From positions 1 through 42,788 of the forward strand of contig CAZQEZ010000019.1 of NCBI GenBank assembly GCA_964592475.1: a DNA stretch of 42,788 nt. Reading direction: 5' to 3'. Below are positions 30,551 to 38,792 of this stretch, in pieces. Under the pieces are notes generated by a model that was not told the origin of the DNA, did not search any database, and was given only the letters and a program-made list of their open reading frames with translations. Each line of letters starts with the position of its first letter. Position 1 is the first letter of the stretch. Both the position numbers and the translations under genes were made by a program. This DNA is from CAZQEZ01 sp964592475 (lineage in GTDB: Bacteria > Bacteroidota > Bacteroidia > Cytophagales > Cyclobacteriaceae).

Positions 30551-32281
30551 ATGAAAACTTATATAGTAACCTTAATATTTGCGGCTTGGCTTTTAGTTTT
30601 AAATGCCGCATTGGCAAAGCCTATCGACCATCGCAAAGATACAGTAACCATTGACTTTGGTAATAATAGCAAAATAATTATCTATTTTGAAAATAAGGAA
30701 GATTTGCAAACCTTGAATGAATATGACATTAATCAAATGTTGGAAGATTTAAGTATTTCAATCGATTCGGCAGAAAATGCGCAGATGCTTACCATTCAGG
30801 ATAGCTCCGGCACCCGCTATCTGCAGGATACGATTATTGAAATCGATCGTTTTGATGAAGACTTTTATGCTCAGTTAGATGATGCAAAAAGGCGATACGA
30901 CTTAGAGCCCTTTCATAAAATAGAAATAGGAAATGCCTTTGACATAAATATTGCCTACGGTGACAAATATGAAATGATCGCTATTTCAAGAAAGGAAGCC
31001 AGACTTGATGATTTAACAATATTAATAGAAGATGGCACTTTAAAAGTGAGCCTTAAGCCGAAAATTATCAATAGAATGGATGTGGAGTTATTTATCACAA
31101 CTTCCGAACTTAATGACTTGAAGCTTTCAGGGGCTTCCAGTACAGAGGTAGAAGGGTTTTCTACCGATAAGATGAGCATATCTTTGAGTGGAGCTGCCGA
31201 CGCCACGATTGATTTAATGGCCGACCTGTTAGATGTAAAAGTATCAGGAGCCTCAGACTTAAAATTAAAAGGGGCCGGTGAATTTTTAAATGCCGAAGTA
31301 TATGGAGCCTCGGAATTAAGAGCTAATAATTTTGAAGTTAATGAAGCGAAAGTAAGAGCTTCTGGAGCCAGCGATGCCGTAGTAAATGCTTTAGATCTGG
31401 ATGCTCAAGCCAATGGAGCCTCTGAAATAAAAAATGTGTATTCCGAATCAGGATTAAGACAAGGATTAGTTTTCGAAGATAATAAAGTGAGAATAAAGAT
31501 TGGCAATATGGAAATTGTGACTGATACAGATAAACTGGAAGATGAATGGGAAGATGTGGAAGACCTGGAAGATGTGAAAAATATTACAGATCAAGAAGAA
31601 TATATTGATGATGAGGTTCCCTCGGTCAAGCATACTGTCAATTTTGATCTTGGCATGAATAATTATCTCAGCAACGGCGACTCTCCCAATAATGATGGTG
31701 CTAACTATGCCGTACGTCCCTACGGGAGTTGGTATGTGGGCATACATTCTGTTCATAAATTTCACCTGGGTGGTTCTTTGTTTCTGGAATGGGGAAAAGG
31801 ACTGAGCTGGTATAATTTTAAATTTGAAGATGATGCCATGCGCATTAATCGAGTGGATGATCAATTAATATTTGAACCCGACCCCAGAGATGTAGACCCT
31901 ATAAAAAGCAAACTAGTAGTTTCGTATCTGAATATGAGCCTGGTGCCGGTTATCGATTTTGGTAAAGGCAGTAGAAAAGTAAAAAAATTGAAAGCGGACG
32001 GCTTTGAATTCACTCAGTCCTATCGTCAGGGCTTCCGTATGGGAGTTGGGCCTTACGTAGGCTATCGGTTAAGTGATCGTACCAAGTTCGTGTTTCGTGA
32101 TAGCGGCCGTAATCGCGACAAAAGCAATGGCAACTTCATGACTAACACGCTTCGCTATGGAATAAGAACACAAATCGGTTACCGTGGATGGGATATTTTC
32201 TTCAATTATGATCTCAATGAGCTATTCCAGGGCGAAAATAACCCACAATTGAATGCATTTAGTTTTGGTATCACCTTGTAA
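30551..32281 (+). CDS. GIN (DUF2807) domain fused to an outer-membrane beta-barrel
   Basis: 576 residues with a signal peptide (cut near NAALAK). After a polar linker, the GIN domain (about 115-300) shows the repeated turns LSGASSTEVEG, LSGAADATIDL, VSGASDLKLKG, VYGASELRANN and ASGASDAVVN. An acidic stretch (about 325-350, EDEWEDVEDLEDVKN) leads to a beta-barrel of about 220 residues. The barrel contains NYAVRPYGSWY, LSWYNFKFEDD, DPIKSKLVVSYLNMSLVPV and a final aromatic strand. It ends in Thr-Leu rather than the usual Phe. The next gene is a stand-alone copy of the barrel. It is likely an outer-membrane protein with a surface or periplasmic GIN domain, controlled by the ECF factor. Confidence 0.8.
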   Translation: MKTYIVTLIFAAWLLVLNAALAKPIDHRKDTVTIDFGNNSKIIIYFENKEDLQTLNEYDINQMLEDLSISIDSAENAQMLTIQDSSGTRYLQDTIIEIDRFDEDFYAQLDDAKRRYDLEPFHKIEIGNAFDINIAYGDKYEMIAISRKEARLDDLTILIEDGTLKVSLKPKIINRMDVELFITTSELNDLKLSGASSTEVEGFSTDKMSISLSGAADATIDLMADLLDVKVSGASDLKLKGAGEFLNAEVYGASELRANNFEVNEAKVRASGASDAVVNALDLDAQANGASEIKNVYSESGLRQGLVFEDNKVRIKIGNMEIVTDTDKLEDEWEDVEDLEDVKNITDQEEYIDDEVPSVKHTVNFDLGMNNYLSNGDSPNNDGANYAVRPYGSWYVGIHSVHKFHLGGSLFLEWGKGLSWYNFKFEDDAMRINRVDDQLIFEPDPRDVDPIKSKLVVSYLNMSLVPVIDFGKGSRKVKKLKADGFEFTQSYRQGFRMGVGPYVGYRLSDRTKFVFRDSGRNRDKSNGNFMTNTLRYGIRTQIGYRGWDIFFNYDLNELFQGENNPQLNAFSFGITL

Positions 32282-32294
32282 ACAAAATTTAAAA

Positions 32295-33047
32295 ATGAAA
32301 AAGTTACTTATAATATTTCTAACAATAATGGTATGCTTACCTGCAATAGCCAATAATGACGATGATGATAGAAAAAGAAAGAATTTCTACTCCCATTCTT
32401 TTGGTTTAGACTTCGGCTTTAATAATTATATGCAAGACTTTGAATTTCCGGGTGCCGACAATGAGCAATATGCTGTTAAGCCATGGGGTTCATGGTATGC
32501 AGCCATCACTTCTACTCATATTAATAAAATTGCGGGGCCGTTGCATTTACAGTTTGGTGCTGATATAAGTTGGTACAATTTTAAGTTTGAAGATGAGTTT
32601 ACGCGTGTTTTAACTGATGATGCCGGGGTAACATTCGTTGATGGTGATTCGCCTGCTTTAGTTGATCCGATAAAGTCTAAATTATCTGCTTCTTATTTAA
32701 ATTTGTCTTTGGTGCCAACATTTGTATTTGGCAAAAAACATTATAATAATGGCGGCTTCAATGTTTTTGACTTAGGACACAACAATGGTTTTAGAATCGG
32801 TGCAGGAGCTTATGTAGGCTACAATTTAGCAGACTACACCAAAATTGTTTGGGAAGATGAGAATAACGATAAGCAAAAAATACGTGACAAGGGAAATTTT
32901 TATGTAAATAATTGGCGATACGGCCTAAAATTAGTGCTGGGAGTAAATGATGTGGATTTTTTCTTCAACTACGATTTAAACCCACTATTTGCTGAAAATC
33001 GTGGCCCGGAACTAAATGCAGTTAGTTTTGGCCTACGGTTGCTCTAG
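32295..33047 (+). CDS. Stand-alone outer-membrane beta-barrel protein
   Basis: The ATG at 32295 gives 250 residues with a signal peptide (MKKLLIIFLTIMVCLPAIA). An earlier in-frame ATG would overlap the previous gene and spoil the signal. The remainder matches the barrel part of the preceding gene: QYAVKPWGSWYAA, ISWYNFKFEDEF, DPIKSKLSASYLNLSLVPT and a closing FFFNYDLNPLF. It lacks the GIN domain. It therefore arose by duplication of the barrel module, or is its ancestor. Last gene of the ECF operon; a hairpin follows. Confidence 0.8.
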   Translation: MKKLLIIFLTIMVCLPAIANNDDDDRKRKNFYSHSFGLDFGFNNYMQDFEFPGADNEQYAVKPWGSWYAAITSTHINKIAGPLHLQFGADISWYNFKFEDEFTRVLTDDAGVTFVDGDSPALVDPIKSKLSASYLNLSLVPTFVFGKKHYNNGGFNVFDLGHNNGFRIGAGAYVGYNLADYTKIVWEDENNDKQKIRDKGNFYVNNWRYGLKLVLGVNDVDFFFNYDLNPLFAENRGPELNAVSFGLRLL

Positions 33048-33075
33048 TGTTTTTAGGTTTTCAATATAAATTGTG

Positions 33076-33119
33076 AGGAAAGTATAGAAGAAGGATTGAT
33101 CTGTTTTCTGTACTTTCCT
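33076..33119. terminator. Hairpin between convergent barrel and alanine-dehydrogenase-like genes
   Basis: AGGAAAGTA (33076-33084) pairs with TACTTTCCT (33111-33119), with partial inner pairing (AGAA/TTCT). It lies between two converging operons and probably stops both. Confidence 0.5.
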
Positions 33120-33133
33120 TATTTTGTTAACCT

Positions 33134-34360
33134 CTACATCCTGGCCGCCATTAGCAAATTTAAATCTTTGTGCTTCATGCCAAATTTACGAGCAATAGGC
33201 TCATTGGTTAGGCTGCCATGGAAGGTATAAACACCTCGCATAAACCATTTGTATTTGTAAATCATTTCATCAATTCCTCCCATGTCTGCCGCTTGCAATA
33301 ATATTGGAGCAAATATATTGCTAAAGGCCTGAGTAGCCGTTCTGGCCACTCTGCTAGCTATATTAGGCACACAATAGTGAATCACACCATGTTTTAAAAA
33401 TATAGGATTTTCATGATTAGTAAGTTCGGAAGTTTCAATGCAACCTCCTTGATCAATACTCACATCTATAATTACTGATCCCGGCTTCATTTTTGCCACC
33501 ATTTCCTCACTTACCAGGTATCGATTTTTTCCATCTTCCGATCGTTTTGCTCCTATTAATACGTCCACTTGCCTTATTGCTTGTGTAAGAGTAAGCGGAT
33601 CAATAGTAGAGGTGAAAACCTGATGACCAAGGGTATGCTTTATTCTTCTTAGTTTATAAATATGATTGTCAAATATTTGAATATCTACTCCCAGACCCAA
33701 TGCTGCCCTGGCGGCATACTCGGCTACTGTACCGGCACCTAATATGGCTACTTTTGTAGGAGGCACACCGGTTATCCCGCCTAATATCACTCCTTTGCCA
33801 TCATTTACACTGCTTAGATATTCTGCCGCGATCAGCATTACCGTGCTGCCAGCTATCTCGCTCATGGCCCGTACTACCGGCATACCACCTACTTTATCTT
33901 CTATTAATTCATAGGCAATGGAATTGATTCTTTTTTTATTAAGTGCATTAATATAATTTGGGCTTTGGTTGCCTAGCTGTAGTGCAGATATTAAGGTTTT
34001 ACCAGTTTGTATATGATCAATTTCATCGAGGGTAGGGGGCTCTACTTTTAAAATAATATCAGCTTCCAGTACTTCTTCATGGCTATAAACTATTTTAGCT
34101 CCAGCCTCACTGTACAGATGGTCTGAAAATTTTGAACCTTCACCGGCCCCGCTTTCTACCCATATATCATGCCCATTATTTACAAATAAAGCAACTGCCT
34201 GCGGTGTAAGTGCTACTCTATTTTCCTGAAAAGCAATTTCTTTGGGTAAGCCAATGAATAATGAATGTTTATGAGTTTTGATTTTTAAAAGCTCCTCTTG
34301 TGGATATAAGGTAGTTTCTTGTGCTATCTGGCTAAAACCTGTATTTCTTTCTTTGCTCAT
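33134..34360 (-). CDS. Alanine dehydrogenase-like protein
   Basis: 408 residues of the AlaDH/PNT family. The substrate-binding part has IGLPKEIAFQENRVALTP (with R48) and ILKVEPP (K105). The NAD-binding Rossmann fold reads VAILGAGTVAEYAARAALGLG, and VIIDVSIDQGGCIETS closes the site. Where AlaDH has its catalytic His (SALHL or YLHLA), this protein has Gln128 (LISALQLGNQ), so the usual proton transfer may be missing. I recall the same change in other Bacteroidota 'alanine dehydrogenases'. It overlaps tsaE by four bases in the porX operon. Function as an alanine/pyruvate enzyme is likely but not certain. Confidence 0.8.
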   Translation of the reverse strand: MSKERNTGFSQIAQETTLYPQEELLKIKTHKHSLFIGLPKEIAFQENRVALTPQAVALFVNNGHDIWVESGAGEGSKFSDHLYSEAGAKIVYSHEEVLEADIILKVEPPTLDEIDHIQTGKTLISALQLGNQSPNYINALNKKRINSIAYELIEDKVGGMPVVRAMSEIAGSTVMLIAAEYLSSVNDGKGVILGGITGVPPTKVAILGAGTVAEYAARAALGLGVDIQIFDNHIYKLRRIKHTLGHQVFTSTIDPLTLTQAIRQVDVLIGAKRSEDGKNRYLVSEEMVAKMKPGSVIIDVSIDQGGCIETSELTNHENPIFLKHGVIHYCVPNIASRVARTATQAFSNIFAPILLQAADMGGIDEMIYKYKWFMRGVYTFHGSLTNEPIARKFGMKHKDLNLLMAARM

Positions 34361-34776
34361 ACGCTTGTTATGTTAATAATCCTGGCTTCTTGCACCTCCG
34401 TGACTATTTCAATTCGCAGGTATTCTTCCGGCCAAAGCGGCTCGATTTTTTCAGGCCATTCTATAAAACAGTATTTTTCAGCATCAAGATATTCTTCCAT
34501 GCCAATATCCATTGCTTCAATTTCATTTTTTAACCGATAGCAATCAATATGATAAATTGTATCACCGCTTTCTGTAGTATACTCATTAACTATTGAATAT
34601 GTTGGGCTACTCATGTCATCTATTACTTGCAAATGTTCTCCAATGGCTTTCACCAAAGTAGTTTTTCCTGCGCCGAGTGTGCCATGTAATAGCCAAATTT
34701 TTCTAGCACCTGCATACTCAATTATTTTTGAGGCTATTGCAGCCAAGTCATTTTCGCTTTGGGCGATTAACTTCAT
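34357..34776 (-). CDS. tsaE: tRNA threonylcarbamoyladenosine biosynthesis ATPase
   Basis: 139 residues, the standard TsaE length. The P-loop is LLHGTLGAGKTTLVKAI, followed by SSPTYSIVNEYT and YHIDCYRLKNEIEA, with the conserved HIDCYR. It ends with the FIEWPEKIEPLWPEEYL block. TsaE works with TsaB and TsaD to form t6A on tRNAs that read ANN codons, and its ATPase resets the complex. It sits 21 bases after porX and overlaps the next gene by four bases. Confidence 0.93.
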   Translation of the reverse strand: MKLIAQSENDLAAIASKIIEYAGARKIWLLHGTLGAGKTTLVKAIGEHLQVIDDMSSPTYSIVNEYTTESGDTIYHIDCYRLKNEIEAMDIGMEEYLDAEKYCFIEWPEKIEPLWPEEYLRIEIVTEVQEARIINITSV

Positions 34777-34797
34777 TTTTAAAATCGATAAAAATAA

Positions 34798-36357
34798 TCA
34801 GAATTTCTTAGATTTTAATGAAACAACAGGAATAATCATCTCCTCCATTGATATTCCACCATGTTGAAATGTATCATCATAGTATTTTACATAATAATTA
34901 TAGTTGTTGGGATATGCAAAAAAATAATCTTCTACTGCAAATACATAAGCTGTAGATACATTTGCCTTGGGTAAATGCATCTCTTCAGGTTTTCGCACTA
35001 CAAATACCTTATCATTATCATAGCTCAAGTTTTTACCCATTTTAAAACGCAGGTTGGAATTGGTATTCCTGTCTCCTACAATTTTAAAAGGTTTTTTTAC
35101 CCTAATGGTGCCATGATCAGTGGTGAGGACTAGTCGCACGTCTTTATCTGCCAGCTTCATTAATACTTGTAAAAGAGGAGAGTGAGAAAACCAGGAACGG
35201 GTAATGCTGCGATAAGCTGATTCATCAGGCGCAAGTTCACGTATCACTTCCATCTCAGTGCGGGCGTGGGAGAGCATATCTACAAAGTTGTAAACAATTA
35301 CATTGAGATCATTATTCATTAAATTGTTAATGTTTTCGGTCAATTGCTTACCCTGGGATATATTTTTTATTTTATGATAGCTAGTCTTTAGCTGTAGGTT
35401 GCTTCGCTTCAGGTGTCGCTGCAAAAATTCTTCTTCATGATTATTTTTTCCTTCATCTTCAGCTTCATTAATCCATATATCCGGATTAATGCGCTGCATT
35501 TCTAAAGGAGGCAGGCCGGCAAATATGGCATTTCGTGAATAAGCAGTTGTGGTAGGTAATATAGAATAATAACTTTCTTCCGATTCTACATTAAAAAATT
35601 CTGTTATTAATGGTTCTATGGTTTTCCATTGGTCTAAACGTAAGTTGTCAATCACGATAAAAAACAAAGGCTTATTATCTTCCAGCTTTGGAAATACCTT
35701 ATGTTTCATCAGCTGATGACTTAGCACCGGTTTGTTATCGGAAGTATCGCTTAGCCAATCGCCATAATTATCAATTATAAACCTGGTAAAATTCACATTG
35801 GCCTCATTTTTTTGATTATTGAGTACCTCTACCATGCTGGTATCACCTGTTTTGTTGATGGCCAATTCCCAATGGATGAGTTTTTTGTAAATGTCAACCC
35901 ACTGCTCATGATCGAGATAATCCATAAAGGCCATGCTGATATTACGGAAATCCTGCTGATAATTAAGGTTGGTTTTTTCAGACACCAACCGTTTATTATC
36001 CAAAATCTTCTTTACCGAAAGTAAAATTTGATTGGGATTTAATGGCTTTATCAAGTAATCAGCTATTTGAGCTCCTATGGCTTCTTCCATTATATGCTCT
36101 TCTTCGCTTTTGGTAATCATTACCACGGGCAGGTGTGGTTTCAAAGATTTGATTTCAGCCAGCACCTCCAACCCGCTCATGCCGGGCATATTTTCGTCAA
36201 GAAAAATGATGTCAAAGTTTTTAATTTCAACTTCCTCTACTGCATCCGGACCATTATTTACAGGAGTAATTGCATAGCCACGCTGCTCAAGAAAAAGAAT
36301 ATGTGGCTTGAGTAGGTCAATTTCATCATCGGCCCAAAGAATATTAAAAGATTGCAT
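34798..36357 (-). CDS. porX: Response regulator with PglZ phosphatase domain (PorX)
   Basis: 519 residues. The receiver (1-120) has ILWADDE, the phosphorylated D54 in FLDENMPG, and the Thr/Lys pair MITKS and LIKPL. The C-terminal alkaline-phosphatase-like PglZ domain has D237 in FFIVIDNLR, the nucleophile region ILPTTT (T271), D360/H364 (FVDMLSHA), D414/H415 (TTDHGT) and H499 (DTFQHGG), which is a full zinc site. PorX with the kinase PorY controls type IX secretion, and its PglZ domain cleaves oligonucleotides in published work. It starts from its own strong promoter (36398-36430) and leads a three-gene unit with tsaE and the alanine-dehydrogenase-like gene. No porY is nearby. Confidence 0.95.
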   Translation of the reverse strand: MQSFNILWADDEIDLLKPHILFLEQRGYAITPVNNGPDAVEEVEIKNFDIIFLDENMPGMSGLEVLAEIKSLKPHLPVVMITKSEEEHIMEEAIGAQIADYLIKPLNPNQILLSVKKILDNKRLVSEKTNLNYQQDFRNISMAFMDYLDHEQWVDIYKKLIHWELAINKTGDTSMVEVLNNQKNEANVNFTRFIIDNYGDWLSDTSDNKPVLSHQLMKHKVFPKLEDNKPLFFIVIDNLRLDQWKTIEPLITEFFNVESEESYYSILPTTTAYSRNAIFAGLPPLEMQRINPDIWINEAEDEGKNNHEEEFLQRHLKRSNLQLKTSYHKIKNISQGKQLTENINNLMNNDLNVIVYNFVDMLSHARTEMEVIRELAPDESAYRSITRSWFSHSPLLQVLMKLADKDVRLVLTTDHGTIRVKKPFKIVGDRNTNSNLRFKMGKNLSYDNDKVFVVRKPEEMHLPKANVSTAYVFAVEDYFFAYPNNYNYYVKYYDDTFQHGGISMEEMIIPVVSLKSKKF

Positions 36358-36397
36358 GTTATTTAAAAATTAAAAAATGACAACTAGTTGTTGAAAA

Positions 36398-36430
36398 CAA
36401 ATATATCCTGTAAATACTTCTATCATCAAA
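36398..36430 (-). promoter_or_regulatory. Promoter of porX
   Basis: On the minus strand TTTG (36427-36430) is followed after 21 bases by TATATTTG (36398-36405), a full consensus match with the same spacing as the arsR promoter. The untranslated leader is about 33 bases and contains the 12-bp palindrome ACAACTAGTTGT (36380-36391) near the predicted transcription start. Confidence 0.65.
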
Positions 36431-36445
36431 GATAGTTTACTTATT

Positions 36446-37714
36446 TTGCCCAAAAAAGTTAATCATTTTATAATAGATACTCTTTTGAATAAGAAAAAGA
36501 TCATCAATGATCCCCTTTATGGTTTAATTACTATACCCAGTGAATTAATATTTGATTTAATTGAAGAGCCTTTTTTTCAGCGGCTACGTCGTATCAAGCA
36601 ACTGGGCCTTACTGAATTCGTGTATCCGGGAGCCAATCATACGCGTTTTCATCATGCCATTGGTGCTATGCATCTTATGGGCTTGGCGTTAGATTCATTG
36701 CGTCAAAAAGGCGTGGAAATAAGTAATGAGGAATATGAAGCTGCCCAGGTAGCTGTTTTATTGCATGATATTGGCCATGGGCCATTTTCTCATAGCCTTG
36801 AGCATAACCTTTTACATGAAGTAGAACATGAAGAGGTTTCTGTTAGCATTATAGAATTACTCAATAAAAGATACCTGGGTGCACTTTCATTAGCCATCAA
36901 TATTTTCAAGAATGAGTATTCCCGGCATTTTTTTCATCAATTGGTATCCAGCCAGTTAGACGTTGACAGGCTCGACTACCTCAGTCGTGATAGTTTCTTT
37001 ACCGGTGTATCTGAAGGCACAGTGGGGGTAGACAGAATAATTAAATTAATACAGGTGCACGACGATCAGTTGGTGGTGGAGGAAAAAGGGATTTATAGCT
37101 TAGAAAATTTTCTTAGTGCCAGAAGGCTCATGTATTGGCAGGTTTATTTTCATAAAACAACAGTAGGTATTGAAAAACTTTTGGTACAAATGATTAGAAG
37201 GGCAAAGCATCTTACCTGGAAAGGAGAAGTAGTGCCTGCATCACCATCTTTGCATTTATTTTTACAGAAAGAAGTGAGTTTGGAAGATATTAAGTCGGAC
37301 ACAAAATATTTGCAGGCTTTTCAAAACCTGGACGATTTTGATATATGGGCAGCTATTAAAAGTTGGTGTAACCATAACGATCCTATACTTAGTCTTATTA
37401 GTAAAATGATTCTCAACCGTAATTTATTTAAAGTAAAATTGTCGGCTCATAGACCCGAAAAAGTTGATATTTTAAAACTCAAGCAGCAATTGATGCAAAA
37501 AGAAGGTTTATCAAAGGAAGCTCATCAATATTTGGTTTTGCATGGTTCTATGAGTAATGCAGCATACATAAGCGGGGGCCAGAGAATAAATGTATTAACA
37601 AAAAATGGTGAAATTGAAGACATTGCGAGATTGTCAGATTTGCCAAACATCAAGGCCATGCGTAAAATTGTAAAAAAGTTTTATCTATGCTGGCCTAAAA
37701 GTTTATCTTTGTGA
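36446..37714 (+). CDS. HD-domain phosphohydrolase (dNTPase/SAMHD1-like)
   Basis: 422 residues. The HD metal motif is VLLHDIGHGPFSHSLEH, preceded by HTRFHHAIGAMHL and followed by QLDVDRLDYLSRDSFFTG, the set of His/Asp ligands seen in the YdhJ/SAMHD1 group. N-terminal NDPLYGLITIPSELIFDLIE and FQRLRRIKQLGLTEFVYPGA are highly characteristic. There is no ATG: the frame is open back to a TGA at 36392 and the first usual start is TTG at 36446. It may hydrolyse dNTPs or other nucleotides. It stands 22 bases before lpxD and is probably the first gene of that operon. Confidence 0.88.
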   Translation: MPKKVNHFIIDTLLNKKKIINDPLYGLITIPSELIFDLIEEPFFQRLRRIKQLGLTEFVYPGANHTRFHHAIGAMHLMGLALDSLRQKGVEISNEEYEAAQVAVLLHDIGHGPFSHSLEHNLLHEVEHEEVSVSIIELLNKRYLGALSLAINIFKNEYSRHFFHQLVSSQLDVDRLDYLSRDSFFTGVSEGTVGVDRIIKLIQVHDDQLVVEEKGIYSLENFLSARRLMYWQVYFHKTTVGIEKLLVQMIRRAKHLTWKGEVVPASPSLHLFLQKEVSLEDIKSDTKYLQAFQNLDDFDIWAAIKSWCNHNDPILSLISKMILNRNLFKVKLSAHRPEKVDILKLKQQLMQKEGLSKEAHQYLVLHGSMSNAAYISGGQRINVLTKNGEIEDIARLSDLPNIKAMRKIVKKFYLCWPKSLSL

Positions 37715-37736
37715 GAATTTTCAAAAAAGCGTTTTA

Positions 37737-38792
37737 ATGGAGTTTAAAATTGAACAAATAGCCGCCATGGTTGGGGGTGAAGTTTTAGGTGATAAAGAAA
37801 GTGTGGTTAACAGAATAGAAAAAATTCAAGAAGCAAAAGAAGGAAGCATATCTTTTTTAGCAAATCCCAAATACGAAAACTACATTTATACAACAGGCGC
37901 AACTGCTGTACTAGTTAATAAAAATTTTGAACCCAAAAAGTCACTTCAATGTACATTGATAAAAGTTGATGATGCCTACTCCAGTTTCACTACCTTGCTA
38001 GAAGAATATTCAAAAATTATTTCTAATCAAAAAAGTGGTGTAGAAGACCCTGCCTTCATTTCTACTACTGCAAAAGCTGGTGATAATATTTATCGCGGTG
38101 CCTATTCTTATATTGGTGAAAACACAACATTGGGAAATAATGTGAAGGTTTATCCTCACACCTATATTGGTGATAATGTAAAAATTGGTGACAATACCAT
38201 AATTTATGCCGGAGCTAAAATTTACGCCAATACAATTATAGGAAGTAACTGTACCATACATGCCGGAGCCGTTATTGGTAGCCATGGTTTCGGGTTTGCT
38301 CCCCAACCTGATGGTACTTACAAAAGCATTCCGCAAGTGGGTAATGTAATTATAAAAGACAATGTAGATATAGGAGCCAATACGGTAATTGATTGTGCTA
38401 CTTTTGAGTCTACAATTATTGGCAAAGGAGTAAAACTTGATAATTTAATTCAGATTGCACATAATGTAGAAATTGGTGACAATACCGTAATGGCAGCACA
38501 GTCAGGTGTATCGGGCTCTTCCAAAATAGGTAAAAACTGTATTTTGGCTGGGCAGGTAGGTATTGCTGGTCATATCACCATTGGCAATCATGTAACTTTA
38601 GCGGCACAAACGGGTATTATTTCTGATATCAAAGATAAAGAAGTAAGGCTTGGCAGTCCCGGCATGGACAAGATGAAATTTCTAAAATCTTTTGCTGTAT
38701 TTAGAGTTTTGCCCGAATTGAAGATTAAAATTCAGCAACTTGAAGAAAAAATCATAAATTTGTCGGCAAGTAAGAATAATAATGAACAATAA
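37737..38792 (+). CDS. lpxD: UDP-3-O-acylglucosamine N-acyltransferase
   Basis: 351 residues. The N-terminal domain (1-100) has AMVGGEVLGDKES and the uridine-binding SISFLANPKYENYIY. A left-handed beta-helix of hexapeptide repeats follows (about 105-310). The catalytic His is H242 in QIAHNVEIGDN, and the C-terminal helix FAVFRVLPELKIKIQQLEEK is present. LpxD adds the second acyl chain in lipid A synthesis. It overlaps the lpxC-fabZ gene by 11 bases. Confidence 0.95.
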   Translation: MEFKIEQIAAMVGGEVLGDKESVVNRIEKIQEAKEGSISFLANPKYENYIYTTGATAVLVNKNFEPKKSLQCTLIKVDDAYSSFTTLLEEYSKIISNQKSGVEDPAFISTTAKAGDNIYRGAYSYIGENTTLGNNVKVYPHTYIGDNVKIGDNTIIYAGAKIYANTIIGSNCTIHAGAVIGSHGFGFAPQPDGTYKSIPQVGNVIIKDNVDIGANTVIDCATFESTIIGKGVKLDNLIQIAHNVEIGDNTVMAAQSGVSGSSKIGKNCILAGQVGIAGHITIGNHVTLAAQTGIISDIKDKEVRLGSPGMDKMKFLKSFAVFRVLPELKIKIQQLEEKIINLSASKNNNEQ

